Source: Kaistella flava (ex Peng et al. 2021) (lineage in GTDB: Bacteria > Bacteroidota > Bacteroidia > Flavobacteriales > Weeksellaceae). Taken from it: DNA of 64,000 nt. The position numbers and the translations under genes were made by a program. Shown one piece after another: positions 9,375 through 18,204 of this stretch (its first letter is position 1; every line of letters starts with the position of its first letter). The notes beneath the pieces were generated by a model. It searched no databases. It saw nothing but the letters and a program-made list of their open reading frames with translations, and had not been told where the DNA came from. Location of the stretch: positions 1,798,001-1,862,000 of the forward strand of contig NZ_CP040442.1 of NCBI RefSeq assembly GCF_015191005.1, given 5' to 3'.

Positions 9375-9704
9375 CTATTTACTACCCAGAAGGACAAGTT
9401 GATCAATACGAACTTCTGTAATATATCGTTTCTGCCCTTCTTTATCGTCATAATTTCGGTACACGATTTTTCCTTCAACTGCGATTTCCTTGCCCTTTTC
9501 CACATACTTTTCCATGAGGTCGGCTAATTTTCCGTTGCATACTAAGTTGTGCCATTGCGTTTCTTCTACTTTTTCACCCATGGCGTTGGTGTAATAATCG
9601 CTGGTTGCTAAACTAACTTTCGCTAATTTTCCGTTCTCGAATTGTACGATTTCGACGTCTTTTCCTGTTCTACCGATTAAGGTAACTTTGTTTCTTAGTG
9701 ACAT
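9375..9704 (-). CDS. ssb: Single-stranded DNA-binding protein, short form
   Basis: An OB-fold SSB of 109 residues that binds single-stranded DNA. It has the family opening LRNKVTLIGRTGKDVE, the core WHNLVCNGKLADLMEKYVEKGKEI, and the VEGKIVYRNYDDKEGQKRY strand. It ends right after the last OB strand (VLLGSK) and lacks the flexible linker and acidic DDDIPF-like tip that replication SSBs use to recruit partners. It is therefore probably an accessory SSB rather than the main replication protein. It precedes the HRDC gene on the same strand. Confidence 0.93.
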   Translation of the reverse strand: MSLRNKVTLIGRTGKDVEIVQFENGKLAKVSLATSDYYTNAMGEKVEETQWHNLVCNGKLADLMEKYVEKGKEIAVEGKIVYRNYDDKEGQKRYITEVRIDQLVLLGSK

Positions 9705-9917
9705 GGCTTTAGATTTTATAATTAAACATTAGAATCGAGTCTCACTGATCTATCTCGAATCTCTGTTGCAAAGGTTCATCAGCTTTCAAAAATTAGTCGG
9801 TAATGAACCGCTTAATATCGTTTGTATCCGTTTGTATCGTTTATTAAATTGAAAATCAAACATTTATAATTTCGTTTTTTGGGAGCAATGAGATTAAATT
9901 TTCTTTGAAATTTCGAT

Positions 9918-9978
9918 CCCGCTCTCCGTTGCAATCTTTTTTTAGGAAAAAAAAAGGATTTTCACTGCGATCGGGCTA
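9918..9978. repeat. Dispersed palindromic intergenic repeat, family 1, copy b
   Basis: Read on the minus strand it begins TAGCCCGATCGCAGTGAAAATCC and ends GATTGCAACGGAGAGCGGG, with a poly-T/A loop between the halves. It is the only feature seen in the 390-bp gap between ssb and the ADP-ribosylglycohydrolase gene apart from the latter's promoter. Confidence 0.75.
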
Positions 9979-10055
9979 GAATAAAGAGCAGTTTTTTATT
10001 TCCCATGATTTTGAAATACCATCTCAATAAATTTTTAAAATCAAAAGAAGAGTTT

Positions 10056-10063
10056 TATATTTG
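10056..10063 (+). promoter_or_regulatory. -7 promoter box of the ADP-ribosylglycohydrolase gene
   Basis: TATATTTG matches TANNTTTG, 34 bp before the ATG at 10098. Confidence 0.6.
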
Positions 10064-10097
10064 AGAATACCATTTACAAACACAAGATCAATTAAAA

Positions 10098-11051
10098 ATG
10101 ACAGACTTCCATTACAAAATCAAATCCGCTTTATTCGGTGTCGCCATCGGAGACGCGCTCGGTGTTCCCGTAGAATTCAAAAGCCGAGAAACTATTCTTC
10201 AAAAACCTGTGACCGACATGATTGGTTACGGAACCTATAACTTACCTCCTGGAACTTTCTCGGATGACAGTTCGATGACTTTTTGTTTGGCAGAAGCACT
10301 TACGCACGATTTTGATTTACACCGCATCGGACAAAACTTTGTAAAATGGTATCACGAAAATTTGTGGACAGCCCGCGGTGAAGTTTTCGATATCGGTATT
10401 GCGACTAGAGAAGCCATCAACAAAATTGCTCATGGAAAACAAGCTGAATTCGCTGGAAGTACTGACGCTTCCTCCAATGGAAATGGATCTTTGATGCGTA
10501 TTTTACCCCTTCTATTTTATATAAAGAATTTACCGATTTTTGAACGTTATGAAATCATGAAAAAAGTTTCTTCAATAACTCACGGACACATTCGGTCGGT
10601 AATTTCCTGTTTTTATTACCTTGAATTTGCGAGAGAAATTCTATTAGGAAAAGAGAAATTCGAAATCTATCAAAAACTACAAACCGAAATCCCAAACTTT
10701 TTAAAGTCACTTTCAATTGATCAGTATGAAATCTCATTTTTTAATCGACTTTTAAAAGATGATATTTCCGAATTAGCAGAGCATGAAATTTCCAGCAGCG
10801 GTTATGTTCTTCATTCTTTAGAAGCCAGCATTTGGTGTTTACTCAACATGGATAATTATAAAGACGCCACATTAAAAGCCGTGAATTTAGGAGAAGACAC
10901 TGACACAACTGCTGCAATAACAGGTGGACTTGCCGGCTTACTTTATGGTTTTGATACCATTCCATTAAATTGGGTTGAGCAGTTAGCGAGAAAAGATGAT
11001 ATTGAAGATTTGGCCGAAAGACTGGCGAAGAAAATGGGGGAAAAGTCGTAG
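10098..11051 (+). CDS. ADP-ribosylglycohydrolase family protein
   Basis: A 317-residue DraG/ARH-type hydrolase, expected to remove ADP-ribose from protein side chains or act on related ADP-ribosyl conjugates. The metal-binding signatures are visible: GVAIGDALGVPVEF near residue 15, FSDDSSMTFCLAEAL near 50 (the family's TDDT-like motif, here SDDSS), GNGSLMRILPL around 130, and the C-terminal GEDTDTTAAITGGLAG near 270, which supplies the second set of metal ligands. The length is normal. It has its own -7 box. No ADP-ribosyltransferase gene is visible nearby, so its target is not indicated by context. Confidence 0.94.
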   Translation: MTDFHYKIKSALFGVAIGDALGVPVEFKSRETILQKPVTDMIGYGTYNLPPGTFSDDSSMTFCLAEALTHDFDLHRIGQNFVKWYHENLWTARGEVFDIGIATREAINKIAHGKQAEFAGSTDASSNGNGSLMRILPLLFYIKNLPIFERYEIMKKVSSITHGHIRSVISCFYYLEFAREILLGKEKFEIYQKLQTEIPNFLKSLSIDQYEISFFNRLLKDDISELAEHEISSSGYVLHSLEASIWCLLNMDNYKDATLKAVNLGEDTDTTAAITGGLAGLLYGFDTIPLNWVEQLARKDDIEDLAERLAKKMGEKS

Positions 11052-11104
11052 GTTTAATTTTCAAAAATAAACTCTAACAGCAAAATAATTCACCCACTTT
11101 TGAA

Positions 11105-11620
11105 ATGAAAAATTTAATAATTTTATGCTGTTTAATGGTTGTAGGGGTTTATTTTTACTACCCTGTTTTTGACAGTAAAGGAATTTCATACATCATCGTG
11201 TTTTCTTCTTTTGTAATTGTTTGCTTCGCAGGAGCAAAACTTTATTCGTCAGATGAAAAAGGAGATTATGATTCACTTGAAAAGAAGATGGATAAATTAC
11301 ACGATTTCGATGGCATGTTTCAATATATGCACGACGGATTTTATATCAAGAAAGGAAAATCCATGGAATTGATAAAATGGTCAGAAATCATCACCGTTAA
11401 TTCACTTCGAATTCCAGTTCTAAATGATGAACAGACAGGTATTGAAATCATCACTGAAAATAAAAAGTACGAATTTATTGATCAGCAAACTCCTGGTATA
11501 GAAAAATTAATCGACAAGCTTTATGAGAATCTTCCTAGTTTGGAAGAACCAAATTCAGAAATTAATCATCTAAAATTTCAAAAAACCAGGTTATATGAAC
11601 TTGAAAAAAGTGTTAGTTAA
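11105..11620 (+). CDS. Hypothetical membrane-anchored protein with PH-like C-terminal half
   Basis: A 171-residue protein of no recognised family. Two hydrophobic helices (about residues 2-19 and 29-47) form an N-terminal membrane hairpin. The rest is a charged cytosolic domain with a strand pattern, DGFYIKKGKSMELIKWSEI then IEIITENKKYEFID, that resembles small bacterial PH-like domains; this fold guess is weak. It follows the ADP-ribosylglycohydrolase gene by 54 bp on the same strand and might share its transcript. Function unknown. Confidence 0.75.
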   Translation: MKNLIILCCLMVVGVYFYYPVFDSKGISYIIVFSSFVIVCFAGAKLYSSDEKGDYDSLEKKMDKLHDFDGMFQYMHDGFYIKKGKSMELIKWSEIITVNSLRIPVLNDEQTGIEIITENKKYEFIDQQTPGIEKLIDKLYENLPSLEEPNSEINHLKFQKTRLYELEKSVS

Positions 11621-11666
11621 AAACATAGAAAATATTTAAAATAATACAATTTCAAATAAAACACCT

Positions 11667-12278
11667 TTAATTATAAGAAAAATTCTCCTCCGGAAACATC
11701 TCGAATTGTGTGGTAGCATCAACCGTTAAACGGTATTTTTTACGAAGAATTTTATTGATGTTTTTCAGCGCACCGTCTGTTCCGATTTTGATGGAGTTTT
11801 CGGCAGAACCAAGAAGTCGACCGTTCTTTTTGTATGTATCATAAGAAGTTTCGGCAAGTAAATCACCTTCCGCATTGTAAACTTTCATGCTTACAATTAC
11901 CTGATTCGAAAAAACATATTTCCCAAACCCAACCTTAAAATATTTCACTTTCGGCACTACCGCATATTGCGCATTATTGTTTTCACAAAACTCTGCAATC
12001 ATGTTTTTTTCTGAGTCTTCGTAAGGAATATCATAATCAACACGGAGTAATTTACTACTTTTAGAAGTACTCAAATGATCTGACAATGCTGAGAAAAAAG
12101 CAGAATAAGTTGGCTCTTTTATTTCTTCGATATCAGGAAAAACTTCGGGATTAAAATATAGAACTTTATAGATTTTTGCTTCTCTATTTAATAGCACACT
12201 TTGTGCTGGGAGCGCACAGTAAGCTGTTAACAGCAATAGTATTGTAAAGTGTGTTCTAATTAAATAAATTTGTTTCAT
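11667..12278 (-). CDS. Secreted hypothetical protein
   Basis: A 203-residue protein with a signal-peptide-like N-terminus (charged MKQIYLIR, hydrophobic TILLLLTAYCALPAQS, likely cleaved near residue 26), so probably periplasmic or secreted. The mature part has the features of a CsgG/LpoB-like periplasmic fold: an early strand, SAFFSALSDHLSTS helix, IAEFCENNNAQYAVVPKV, then a pattern of long strands (VIVSMKVYNAEGDLLAETSY). This relationship is inference only. It has its own -7 box 14 bp upstream of the ATG, converges with the 11105 gene, and has no partner gene. Confidence 0.75.
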   Translation of the reverse strand: MKQIYLIRTHFTILLLLTAYCALPAQSVLLNREAKIYKVLYFNPEVFPDIEEIKEPTYSAFFSALSDHLSTSKSSKLLRVDYDIPYEDSEKNMIAEFCENNNAQYAVVPKVKYFKVGFGKYVFSNQVIVSMKVYNAEGDLLAETSYDTYKKNGRLLGSAENSIKIGTDGALKNINKILRKKYRLTVDATTQFEMFPEENFSYN

Positions 12279-12291
12279 GGTTTTGGTAATG

Positions 12292-12299
12292 CAAAGATA
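12292..12299 (-). promoter_or_regulatory. -7 promoter box of the 11667-12278 gene
   Basis: The minus strand reads TATCTTTG, a TANNTTTG match, 13 nt before the ATG, so the 5' UTR would be only about 9 nt. Confidence 0.6.
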
Positions 12300-12407
12300 C
12301 TGCCATCCAGCAACATAAGCAATATAATTTTAAGATTATTTTAACATTTATTTATAGATTTCTGATTTATAAAAGCAATAGTGCTTTTAAGATTAAATAA
12401 ATAGTTG

Positions 12408-12415
12408 TACTTTTG
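12408..12415 (+). promoter_or_regulatory. -7 promoter box of rpsO
   Basis: TACTTTTG matches TANNTTTG and lies 36 bp upstream of the rpsO ATG. Confidence 0.65.
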
Positions 12416-12451
12416 CACCCGTTACATAATAATCATTAAAACAATATTGGA

Positions 12452-12721
12452 ATGTACTTAACAACTGACACGAAGAAAGAAATCTTCGCAAAACATGGAA
12501 AGTCTGACGCAGACACAGGAAGCGCAGAAGGACAAGTAGCCCTTTTTACTTTCAGAATTAACCACCTTTCAGGTCACCTGAAAAAGAACCACAAAGATTA
12601 CGCAACTGAGCGTTCTTTGGTACTTTTAGTAGGTAAAAGAAAAGCGCTTTTAGATTATCTTAAGAAAAAAGATATTACTAGATATAGAGCTATTATCGCT
12701 GAATTAGGATTAAGAAAATAA
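12452..12721 (+). CDS. rpsO: 30S ribosomal protein S15
   Basis: This primary-binding 16S rRNA protein of the small subunit platform is 89 residues, the universal S15 length. The conserved stretches DTGSAEGQVALFTFRINHL, GHLKKNHKDYATERSL and the GKRKALLDYLKKKD-R-Y segment are all present. It is monocistronic, with a -7 box upstream and a strong intrinsic terminator immediately after. In other bacteria it is often next to pnp; that gene does not follow here. Confidence 0.98.
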   Translation: MYLTTDTKKEIFAKHGKSDADTGSAEGQVALFTFRINHLSGHLKKNHKDYATERSLVLLVGKRKALLDYLKKKDITRYRAIIAELGLRK

Positions 12722-12740
12722 TCATTTTCCAGACAAAATT

Positions 12741-12769
12741 AAAGCAACTCAATCGAGTTGCTTTTTTTT
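12741..12769 (+). terminator. Intrinsic terminator of rpsO
   Basis: AAGCAACTC and GAGTTGCTT pair around AATC, followed by an uninterrupted T-tract of eight. Confidence 0.9.
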
Positions 12770-12902
12770 ATGCTTAGTTTGTAAATAGACAAGAATCAGT
12801 GTCAAATCTTCGGGAGGAAAATTATAAACTGATAATTTAGAAAAAATCAAATAATCAGCTTTTCAATAAGGAGCAATAAAACCTTCGCTTCTTACAAATC
12901 CC

Positions 12903-12974
12903 GTCCCGCTGTCCGCTGTATCCTCCCGTTCCGAATTCTCGGAAACGGGAGAGATGCCGCTTCCATCGCGGCTA
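12903..12974. repeat. Dispersed palindromic intergenic repeat, family 1, copy c
   Basis: On the minus strand it begins TAGCCGCGATGGAAGCGGCA, has a CCCGTTTC/GAACGGG inner stem, and ends ATACAGCGGACAGCGGGAC. This is the most canonical copy in the window. It is the only feature in the gap between the rpsO terminator and the helicase terminator; the rest of 12770-13131 shows nothing recognisable. Confidence 0.8.
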
Positions 12975-13131
12975 TAACTTCAGGCATTTCTTCTTATCAC
13001 AGAAAACTCAATATCCTTCCACTGATACAAAAATCACTTTAATCAATCTGTAAAATAATTTCCTGCAAATTGATAACATCTTACCCAATTTCTTTTAGGT
13101 TCGTGATAAAAAAACCGCAACAATACTTCAA

Positions 13132-13162
13132 ATAAAAAATCCGAAAATATATTTCCGGATTT
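13132..13162 (-). terminator. Intrinsic terminator of the DEAD-box helicase gene
   Basis: ATCCGAAAAT and ATTTCCGGAT pair as a stem, followed on the minus strand by a run of T, seven bases after the helicase stop. Confidence 0.75.
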
Positions 13163-13168
13163 CTATTT

Positions 13169-14521
13169 TTATTTCTTTCTCTTGGCTTTTGATTTCGCTT
13201 TTTCCTGTGCTCGGTTGGCTCCAATTTTCTTTGGAATTTTTCTCGCATGAGGACCGCCCCAGTTTTCTTTTTTGTTCTTGTCTTTTTTCTCGTGAAATGC
13301 GCCACCACCTTCTTCTAATTTTACAGTGTGTGCATTTTTCATCACCACCTCATCTTTTTCAGAAGCGATTTTTACTGGATTAATTTTAACTTCAATAGGG
13401 AAATCTTTCATGATTACCGACTTGTCCATTAAAATTTCAATATCCAATAGCTGCGTATCTTCATTTTTAGTAACGAAAGAAACGGCAATACCATTTTTAT
13501 CTGCACGACCAGTACGGCCAATTCTGTGGATATACTGTTCCGGAACTTCAGGAATTTCGAAATTGATAACGTGGGTAATATCTGAGATATCTAAACCACG
13601 CGCCATAATATCCGTCGTAATCAAACCACGAACTTGCTGTTTCTCAAAACTTCGCATCGCATTCAAACGATAATTCTGCGATTTATTAGAGTGAATCACA
13701 TCGAATTGATCCGGGAATAATTCTTCGATCTTGGTATACAATAAATCAGCGTGTTTCTTATTATTACAGAAAATAAGAACTTTCGAAAATTCTTCGTCTG
13801 TTTTTAATAAATGTTCAAGGAGATTTATTTTGGTATTAAAGTTTTCAACCTTATAACCAATTTGTTCAATTTTTTCTAATGGCGTTCCTGACTTTGCCAG
13901 GGAAATTTCCATTGGCCCGGAGAAATACTCATATAATAAAGCATCAACTGCTTCTGTCATGGTTGCAGAAAAAAGAATATTCTGTCTTTTCTCTTTCATC
14001 ATTTGGAAAATATGCGTCAACTGAGCTTTGAAGCCTAAATTCAGCATTTCATCAAATTCATCGATGATTAATTTCTGAACTTCTTTTAAAGAAATTGCAT
14101 TGTCAATCGCCAAATCCATTACTCTACCAGGAGTTCCGACTAAAATATCGCAACCGTCAGCAAAAAGTAATTTTTGAGTTTTAATATTTTTTCCACCGTA
14201 GATTCCGATTACTCTGGCGGTAATGTTTTTAGTTAAATTCTCAACAATTCCAGCAACCTGAACAACCAGTTCACGCGTTGGAACAAGGATAAGAACAGTT
14301 GGATTTCCAGTCTTATTATATTTCCAGGTTTTGAGAACTGGAAGTAGATATGCCAAAGTTTTTCCGGTACCGGTTTGTGCAATTCCCATCACATCTCTAC
14401 CTGAAAGAATCGGGCTCAAAGTTTTTAATTGAATCGGTGTCGGTTCAAATAAATTAGAATCCGCTAAAACATCAAGAATTTTTTCGGGAAGATCGAAATC
14501 GGCAAAGGTCATTTTTTCCAT
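13169..14521 (-). CDS. DEAD-box RNA helicase (motif II DEFD)
   Basis: An ATP-dependent RNA helicase of 450 residues, likely helping ribosome assembly or RNA turnover. Motifs in order: Q-motif FxxPTPIQ near residue 25, motif I AQTGTGKT near 52, PTRELV near 84, motif II DEFD in place of DEAD near 153, SAT near 186, and the motif VI HRIGRTGR near 335. The tail after residue 400 is lysine-rich and low in complexity, as in RNA-binding extensions. A -7 box ends four bases before the ATG at 14521, so the mRNA may be leaderless; the alternative is the ATG at 14512 (residue 4). A terminator follows. Confidence 0.95.
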   Translation of the reverse strand: MEKMTFADFDLPEKILDVLADSNLFEPTPIQLKTLSPILSGRDVMGIAQTGTGKTLAYLLPVLKTWKYNKTGNPTVLILVPTRELVVQVAGIVENLTKNITARVIGIYGGKNIKTQKLLFADGCDILVGTPGRVMDLAIDNAISLKEVQKLIIDEFDEMLNLGFKAQLTHIFQMMKEKRQNILFSATMTEAVDALLYEYFSGPMEISLAKSGTPLEKIEQIGYKVENFNTKINLLEHLLKTDEEFSKVLIFCNNKKHADLLYTKIEELFPDQFDVIHSNKSQNYRLNAMRSFEKQQVRGLITTDIMARGLDISDITHVINFEIPEVPEQYIHRIGRTGRADKNGIAVSFVTKNEDTQLLDIEILMDKSVIMKDFPIEVKINPVKIASEKDEVVMKNAHTVKLEEGGGAFHEKKDKNKKENWGGPHARKIPKKIGANRAQEKAKSKAKRKK

Positions 14522-14525
14522 TTTG

Positions 14526-14533
14526 CAAAGATA
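14526..14533 (-). promoter_or_regulatory. -7 box abutting the helicase start codon
   Basis: The minus strand reads TATCTTTG then CAAA then ATG. With the start point a few bases after the box, transcription would begin at or next to the initiation codon. Confidence 0.6.
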
Positions 14534-14584
14534 GTTTTTTTGAGAGGATTAGAATATATCTAATTTTTTATTTATAAAGCAGAA

Positions 14585-16231
14585 TTATCTTTTTAATAAT
14601 CTTAAAAAAAGAACAATCGCCAGAACAACTGAAAATATAACACTTAAGATAATCAAAAGCGTAATGTCTCCCATATGTAATGCTCTTTCAGAATTCCAAA
14701 GAATCGCAGTGGCAATAATATTGGAGCATAAAACCAGTGTTAAAACCAGATTAACAATACTCGATTTAATTAATTGATGCGTCTTTTCAAGATCTTTTAT
14801 TTCGCTGGTAATAGTAAATTTATTCTCGTCTAATTTTTCAAGAAGTGAGCGTAATTCTTTCGGTATTTCCTCCACATTATCAATTAGATTCAATAGTTTC
14901 TGAGATCCAGATTTGACTAGTTTTTCAGGAGAAATTTTATTAAAGATGATTTTTTTAGTGAAAGGCCGCAGACTTTTTACAATATCCAAATTAGGATTAA
15001 TACTTCTTCCGACGCCTTCAATTAAACTAATACCTTTCAAAAGCAAGTATAAATAGTCCGGCATATTCAGTCGGTTATTTTTTAAAGTGTGTATCATTTT
15101 ACCAACCAATTTCGGAACGTCGATATTTTGCAAAGAAGTATGATGAACGAAATTAAGTACCTCTTCTACATCATTTTGAAACTCCTTTTCATCGGGAATC
15201 TCATAACTCACTGCCATTTTCTTCAAATTTTTAACAATCTTAGCAGCATTCTTTGATACAAAAGCAACGATTAATTGTTCCAGAATTTCTTTATCATTGG
15301 GTTGAATTTTTCCTACTGCACCGAAATCAATGAAAACAACTTTCCCATCTTTCGTTATTAGAATATTTCCCGCGTGCGGATCGGCGTGAAAAAATCCGTA
15401 ATCTAGAATTTGTGAAACAAAAAGCCGTAAACCAACTTCCGAAATTTTCACTGGATTTATTTCGTTTTCTAAAAGTGCTTCTTTATCGGTGATTTTTAAG
15501 CCATCAATAAATTCCATGCAAAGAATATTATTGCTGCAAAACTCCTCATAGACTTTCGGAACATACGTTTCCTTATTATTTTTAAAGTTTAAGGCGAACT
15601 GTTGAATATTATTCTTTTCGTTGGTTAATGAAATTTCTTCCAGCAAAGATTTTTCAAAAGTAGAAATTGCACTCTTTAAATTGAATCTCACTCCAATATC
15701 AGAATACGTTGAAATCACTTTTATCAAATCGTGAATCAACAATAAATCATCCTGAATAATTTCCTGAACATTTGGTTTTTTAACTTTTAGAATTACTTCG
15801 GAACCGTCATTTAAAATAGCTTTATAAACTTGCGCAATCGACGCTGTGGCGACTGGCTTTTTCTGAATCTCTTTAAAATGTTCATAAGGTGAAATATTGA
15901 ATTCCTGCTCTAAAATCTCTTCCAGATTCAAATCAACTTCTTCCACTTTATCCTGAAGTTTCTGCAATTCCAGAATTAAGTCCGTCGGTAGCAAATCTTC
16001 ACGGCTGGAAAATGCCTGACCTAATTTCACAAAAGTTGGTCCCAATTCCTCTAAAGTCATTCTAATTCTTTCGTAAACAGAATTAGTCAAAACGATTTCA
16101 TTTTCATCAACGGAAGGTTCATTATTTTTGGCGAGATTCATTCTGGCTAAAATATCTTTGAATCCATATTTACTAAAAATGGAAATCAATTTTGCGGAAC
16201 GTTTCAGTTTTCTCTGTTGTTTATCGAACAT
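14585..16231 (-). CDS. ABC1/UbiB (AarF) family atypical protein kinase
   Basis: A 548-residue UbiB-type protein, membrane-associated and usually linked to isoprenoid quinone or lipid metabolism. It has the family's KxGQ motif (FVKLGQAFSSREDLLP, near residue 70), an ATP-binding ASIAQVYKA loop replacing the normal glycine-rich loop, the catalytic HADPHAGNILI near 280, and metal-binding DFGAVG near 300. Two transmembrane helices close the protein (about 490-510 and 520-545). It lies between guaA and the helicase gene on the same strand. The substrate is unknown and ATPase rather than protein-kinase activity is likely. Confidence 0.94.
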   Translation of the reverse strand: MFDKQQRKLKRSAKLISIFSKYGFKDILARMNLAKNNEPSVDENEIVLTNSVYERIRMTLEELGPTFVKLGQAFSSREDLLPTDLILELQKLQDKVEEVDLNLEEILEQEFNISPYEHFKEIQKKPVATASIAQVYKAILNDGSEVILKVKKPNVQEIIQDDLLLIHDLIKVISTYSDIGVRFNLKSAISTFEKSLLEEISLTNEKNNIQQFALNFKNNKETYVPKVYEEFCSNNILCMEFIDGLKITDKEALLENEINPVKISEVGLRLFVSQILDYGFFHADPHAGNILITKDGKVVFIDFGAVGKIQPNDKEILEQLIVAFVSKNAAKIVKNLKKMAVSYEIPDEKEFQNDVEEVLNFVHHTSLQNIDVPKLVGKMIHTLKNNRLNMPDYLYLLLKGISLIEGVGRSINPNLDIVKSLRPFTKKIIFNKISPEKLVKSGSQKLLNLIDNVEEIPKELRSLLEKLDENKFTITSEIKDLEKTHQLIKSSIVNLVLTLVLCSNIIATAILWNSERALHMGDITLLIILSVIFSVVLAIVLFLRLLKR

Positions 16232-16323
16232 AAAAAAGTTTTAGAATAAGGTTCAAAAAGTATTCCCCAATTATTTAAAAAAGGGGAATATTTATCATAT
16301 TATATTTTTGAGAAAGTTCCAAA

Positions 16324-17853
16324 TTATTCCCACTCGATCGTTGCCGGTGGTTTACTTGAGATATCATAAGCAACACGGTTAATCCCGCGAACTTCATTGA
16401 TAATTCTATTGGAAATGGTATCCAAAAATTCGTACGGAAGTCTGCTCCAGGTTGCGGTCATGAAATCAGTCGTATTCGCTGAACGTACAACCGCTGTGTA
16501 TTCATATGTTCTTTCGTCGCCCATTACGCCTACAGATTTCACTGGAAGTAAAACGACGAACGCCTGAGAAACTTTATCGTATAAATCATTCTTGTATAAT
16601 TCTTCGATGAAAATATCATCGGCTTCCTGTAAGATTCTTACTTTCTCTTCATCGACTGCTCCAAGAATTCTGATTCCTAATCCAGGTCCCGGGAACGGAT
16701 GACGGTGAACCAAATGATGTGGAATACCGAGTTCCTCTCCTACTTTGCGAACCTCATCTTTAAAGAGTTCACGCAAAGGTTCAAGCAATTCGAAATCCAT
16801 TTCTTCTGGAAGTCCGCCTACATTGTGGTGAGATTTAATGACAGAAGAAGGTCCTTTTACAGACTGACTTTCAATCACATCTGGGTAAATTGTTCCTTGT
16901 GCTAAAAATTTAGCACCTTCGATTTTCTTAGATTCTTCATCGAAAACCGCAACGAATTCGTTTCCGATCGCTTTTCTTTTTTCTTCCGGATCTGAAACGC
17001 CAGCCAATTTGGATAGGAATCTTTCGGAAGCATCAATCATTTTAATTTTTAAGTTGAAATGTTCGCCGTAATTTTCCATTACTTTTTTGCCTTCGTCTTT
17101 TCTTAAAAGTCCGGTATCTACGAAGATACATTGCAACTGATCACCAATCGCCTTATGAATTAAAACAGCAGCTACAGAAGAATCAACGCCTCCAGAAAGT
17201 CCGAGGATTACTTTTTGATCGCCTACTCTTTCTTTAATATCAGCGATTGTTTCGTCGATATAATTAGTGAGTTTCCAGTTTTTTGGTGATTTACACACAT
17301 TGAATACAAAGTTCTCCATCATTCTGGTTCCTTCTTCAGTGTGAGAAACTTCTGGGTGGAATTGGACGCAGTAGATTTTCTTAGCTTCATTTGAAATCGC
17401 AGAAATAACATCCGTCATTCCGTTGATGACAAACCCTTCCGGAAGTGTTTCTACTTCATCGAAATGGCTCATCCAAACGGTAGAAAAACGACTTACGCCA
17501 GATAGAAACTGATTCGATTTCTGAATTTCTAATTTTGCTTTTCCATATTCTCCTTTTTCTCCTTTTCTTACTTTTCCGCCTAACAAGTGAGTTGTTAATT
17601 GCATTCCATAACAAATCCCAAGGACAGGAATGTCTTGTTCAAAAAGTGCTTTATCAACTAAGTGTGCATTTTCTGCATTTACAGAACTTGGTCCACCAGA
17701 AAGAATAATTCCGGATGGTTCGCGCTCTAAGATTTCTGCTAAAGGAGTATTGAAAGGAAGGACTTCTGAGTAAACGCCCATTTCGCGGATTCTTCGTCCG
17801 ATGAGTTGATTGTATTGTGATCCAAAATCGAGGATGATAATTCCGTTTTGCAT
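16324..17853 (-). CDS. guaA: GMP synthase (glutamine-hydrolysing)
   Basis: This enzyme aminates XMP to GMP with glutamine and ATP, the last step to guanine nucleotides. The 509 residues comprise an N-terminal class I amidotransferase domain with the nucleophile in GICYGMQL (near residue 83) and the CVQFHPEVSHTE triad segment, followed by an ATP pyrophosphatase domain with the PP-loop LSGGVDSS (near 222). The C-terminal dimerisation domain has HRHPFPGPGLGIRILG and ends PPATIEWE, the family's standard terminus. It lies downstream of purD on the same strand but is separated by two repeats and a terminator, so it probably has its own promoter. Confidence 0.98.
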   Translation of the reverse strand: MQNGIIILDFGSQYNQLIGRRIREMGVYSEVLPFNTPLAEILEREPSGIILSGGPSSVNAENAHLVDKALFEQDIPVLGICYGMQLTTHLLGGKVRKGEKGEYGKAKLEIQKSNQFLSGVSRFSTVWMSHFDEVETLPEGFVINGMTDVISAISNEAKKIYCVQFHPEVSHTEEGTRMMENFVFNVCKSPKNWKLTNYIDETIADIKERVGDQKVILGLSGGVDSSVAAVLIHKAIGDQLQCIFVDTGLLRKDEGKKVMENYGEHFNLKIKMIDASERFLSKLAGVSDPEEKRKAIGNEFVAVFDEESKKIEGAKFLAQGTIYPDVIESQSVKGPSSVIKSHHNVGGLPEEMDFELLEPLRELFKDEVRKVGEELGIPHHLVHRHPFPGPGLGIRILGAVDEEKVRILQEADDIFIEELYKNDLYDKVSQAFVVLLPVKSVGVMGDERTYEYTAVVRSANTTDFMTATWSRLPYEFLDTISNRIINEVRGINRVAYDISSKPPATIEWE

Positions 17854-17874
17854 ATGTATTGTTAGGTGTTATTT

Positions 17875-18028
17875 TTTAACCACAAAGTCTCAAAAGATTA
17901 ATTCAAAAAGCTTTAAATAAAAGCTAACAAAAGAGAAAATCTAAAGATTTTCAAAGCTGTTCTGTTCTTGCCAGATGTTAAATATTAAAATTTACACCCA
18001 TTTAACTTTGTGACTTCGTGGTTTTAAA
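17875..18028. repeat. MITE-like element with terminal inverted repeats, copy 1
   Basis: The left end TTTAACCACAAAGTCTCAAA is an imperfect inverted copy of the right end ACTTTGTGACTTCGTGGTTT. The centre contains the small palindrome GAAAATCTAAAGATTTTC (17935-17952). No ORF is present. Comparable elements lie at 34752 and, more degenerate, at 30483 and 52182. Confidence 0.7.
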
Positions 18029-18069
18029 TGTTATTTTATATCGTTATTTTAATTTAGTAACCGAATCCC

Positions 18070-18155
18070 TAGCCCTGATCGCAGTGAAAATCCCGGAATG
18101 AGGTGCGAGCAAAGCGAGCGCCGAATGAGGAATTGTAACGAAGAGCAGGTTCCCG
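18070..18155. repeat. Dispersed palindromic intergenic repeat, family 1, copy d
   Basis: It begins TAGCCCTGATCGCAGTGAAA-ATCCC and ends GAGGAATTGTAACGAAGAGCA-GGTTCCCGG, the two halves being degenerate inverted copies with a GC-rich loop that itself contains GCGAGC direct units. Confidence 0.7.
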
Positions 18156-18172
18156 GCTTCTAAAAATGATAA

Positions 18173-18196
18173 TAAAAAAGACGTGGAAAACCACGC
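18173..18196 (-). terminator. Intrinsic terminator of purD
   Basis: On the minus strand GCGTGG-TTTT-CCACGT is followed by TTTTTT, starting nine bases after the purD stop. Confidence 0.85.
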
Positions 18197-18204
18197 CCTA
18201 TTAT

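Noticed and set aside
18070..18155. Possible short CRISPR-like repeats around GAGGAATT/GCGAGC
   Set aside because: Only two imperfect units with no spacers; the sequence fits the dispersed palindromic family.
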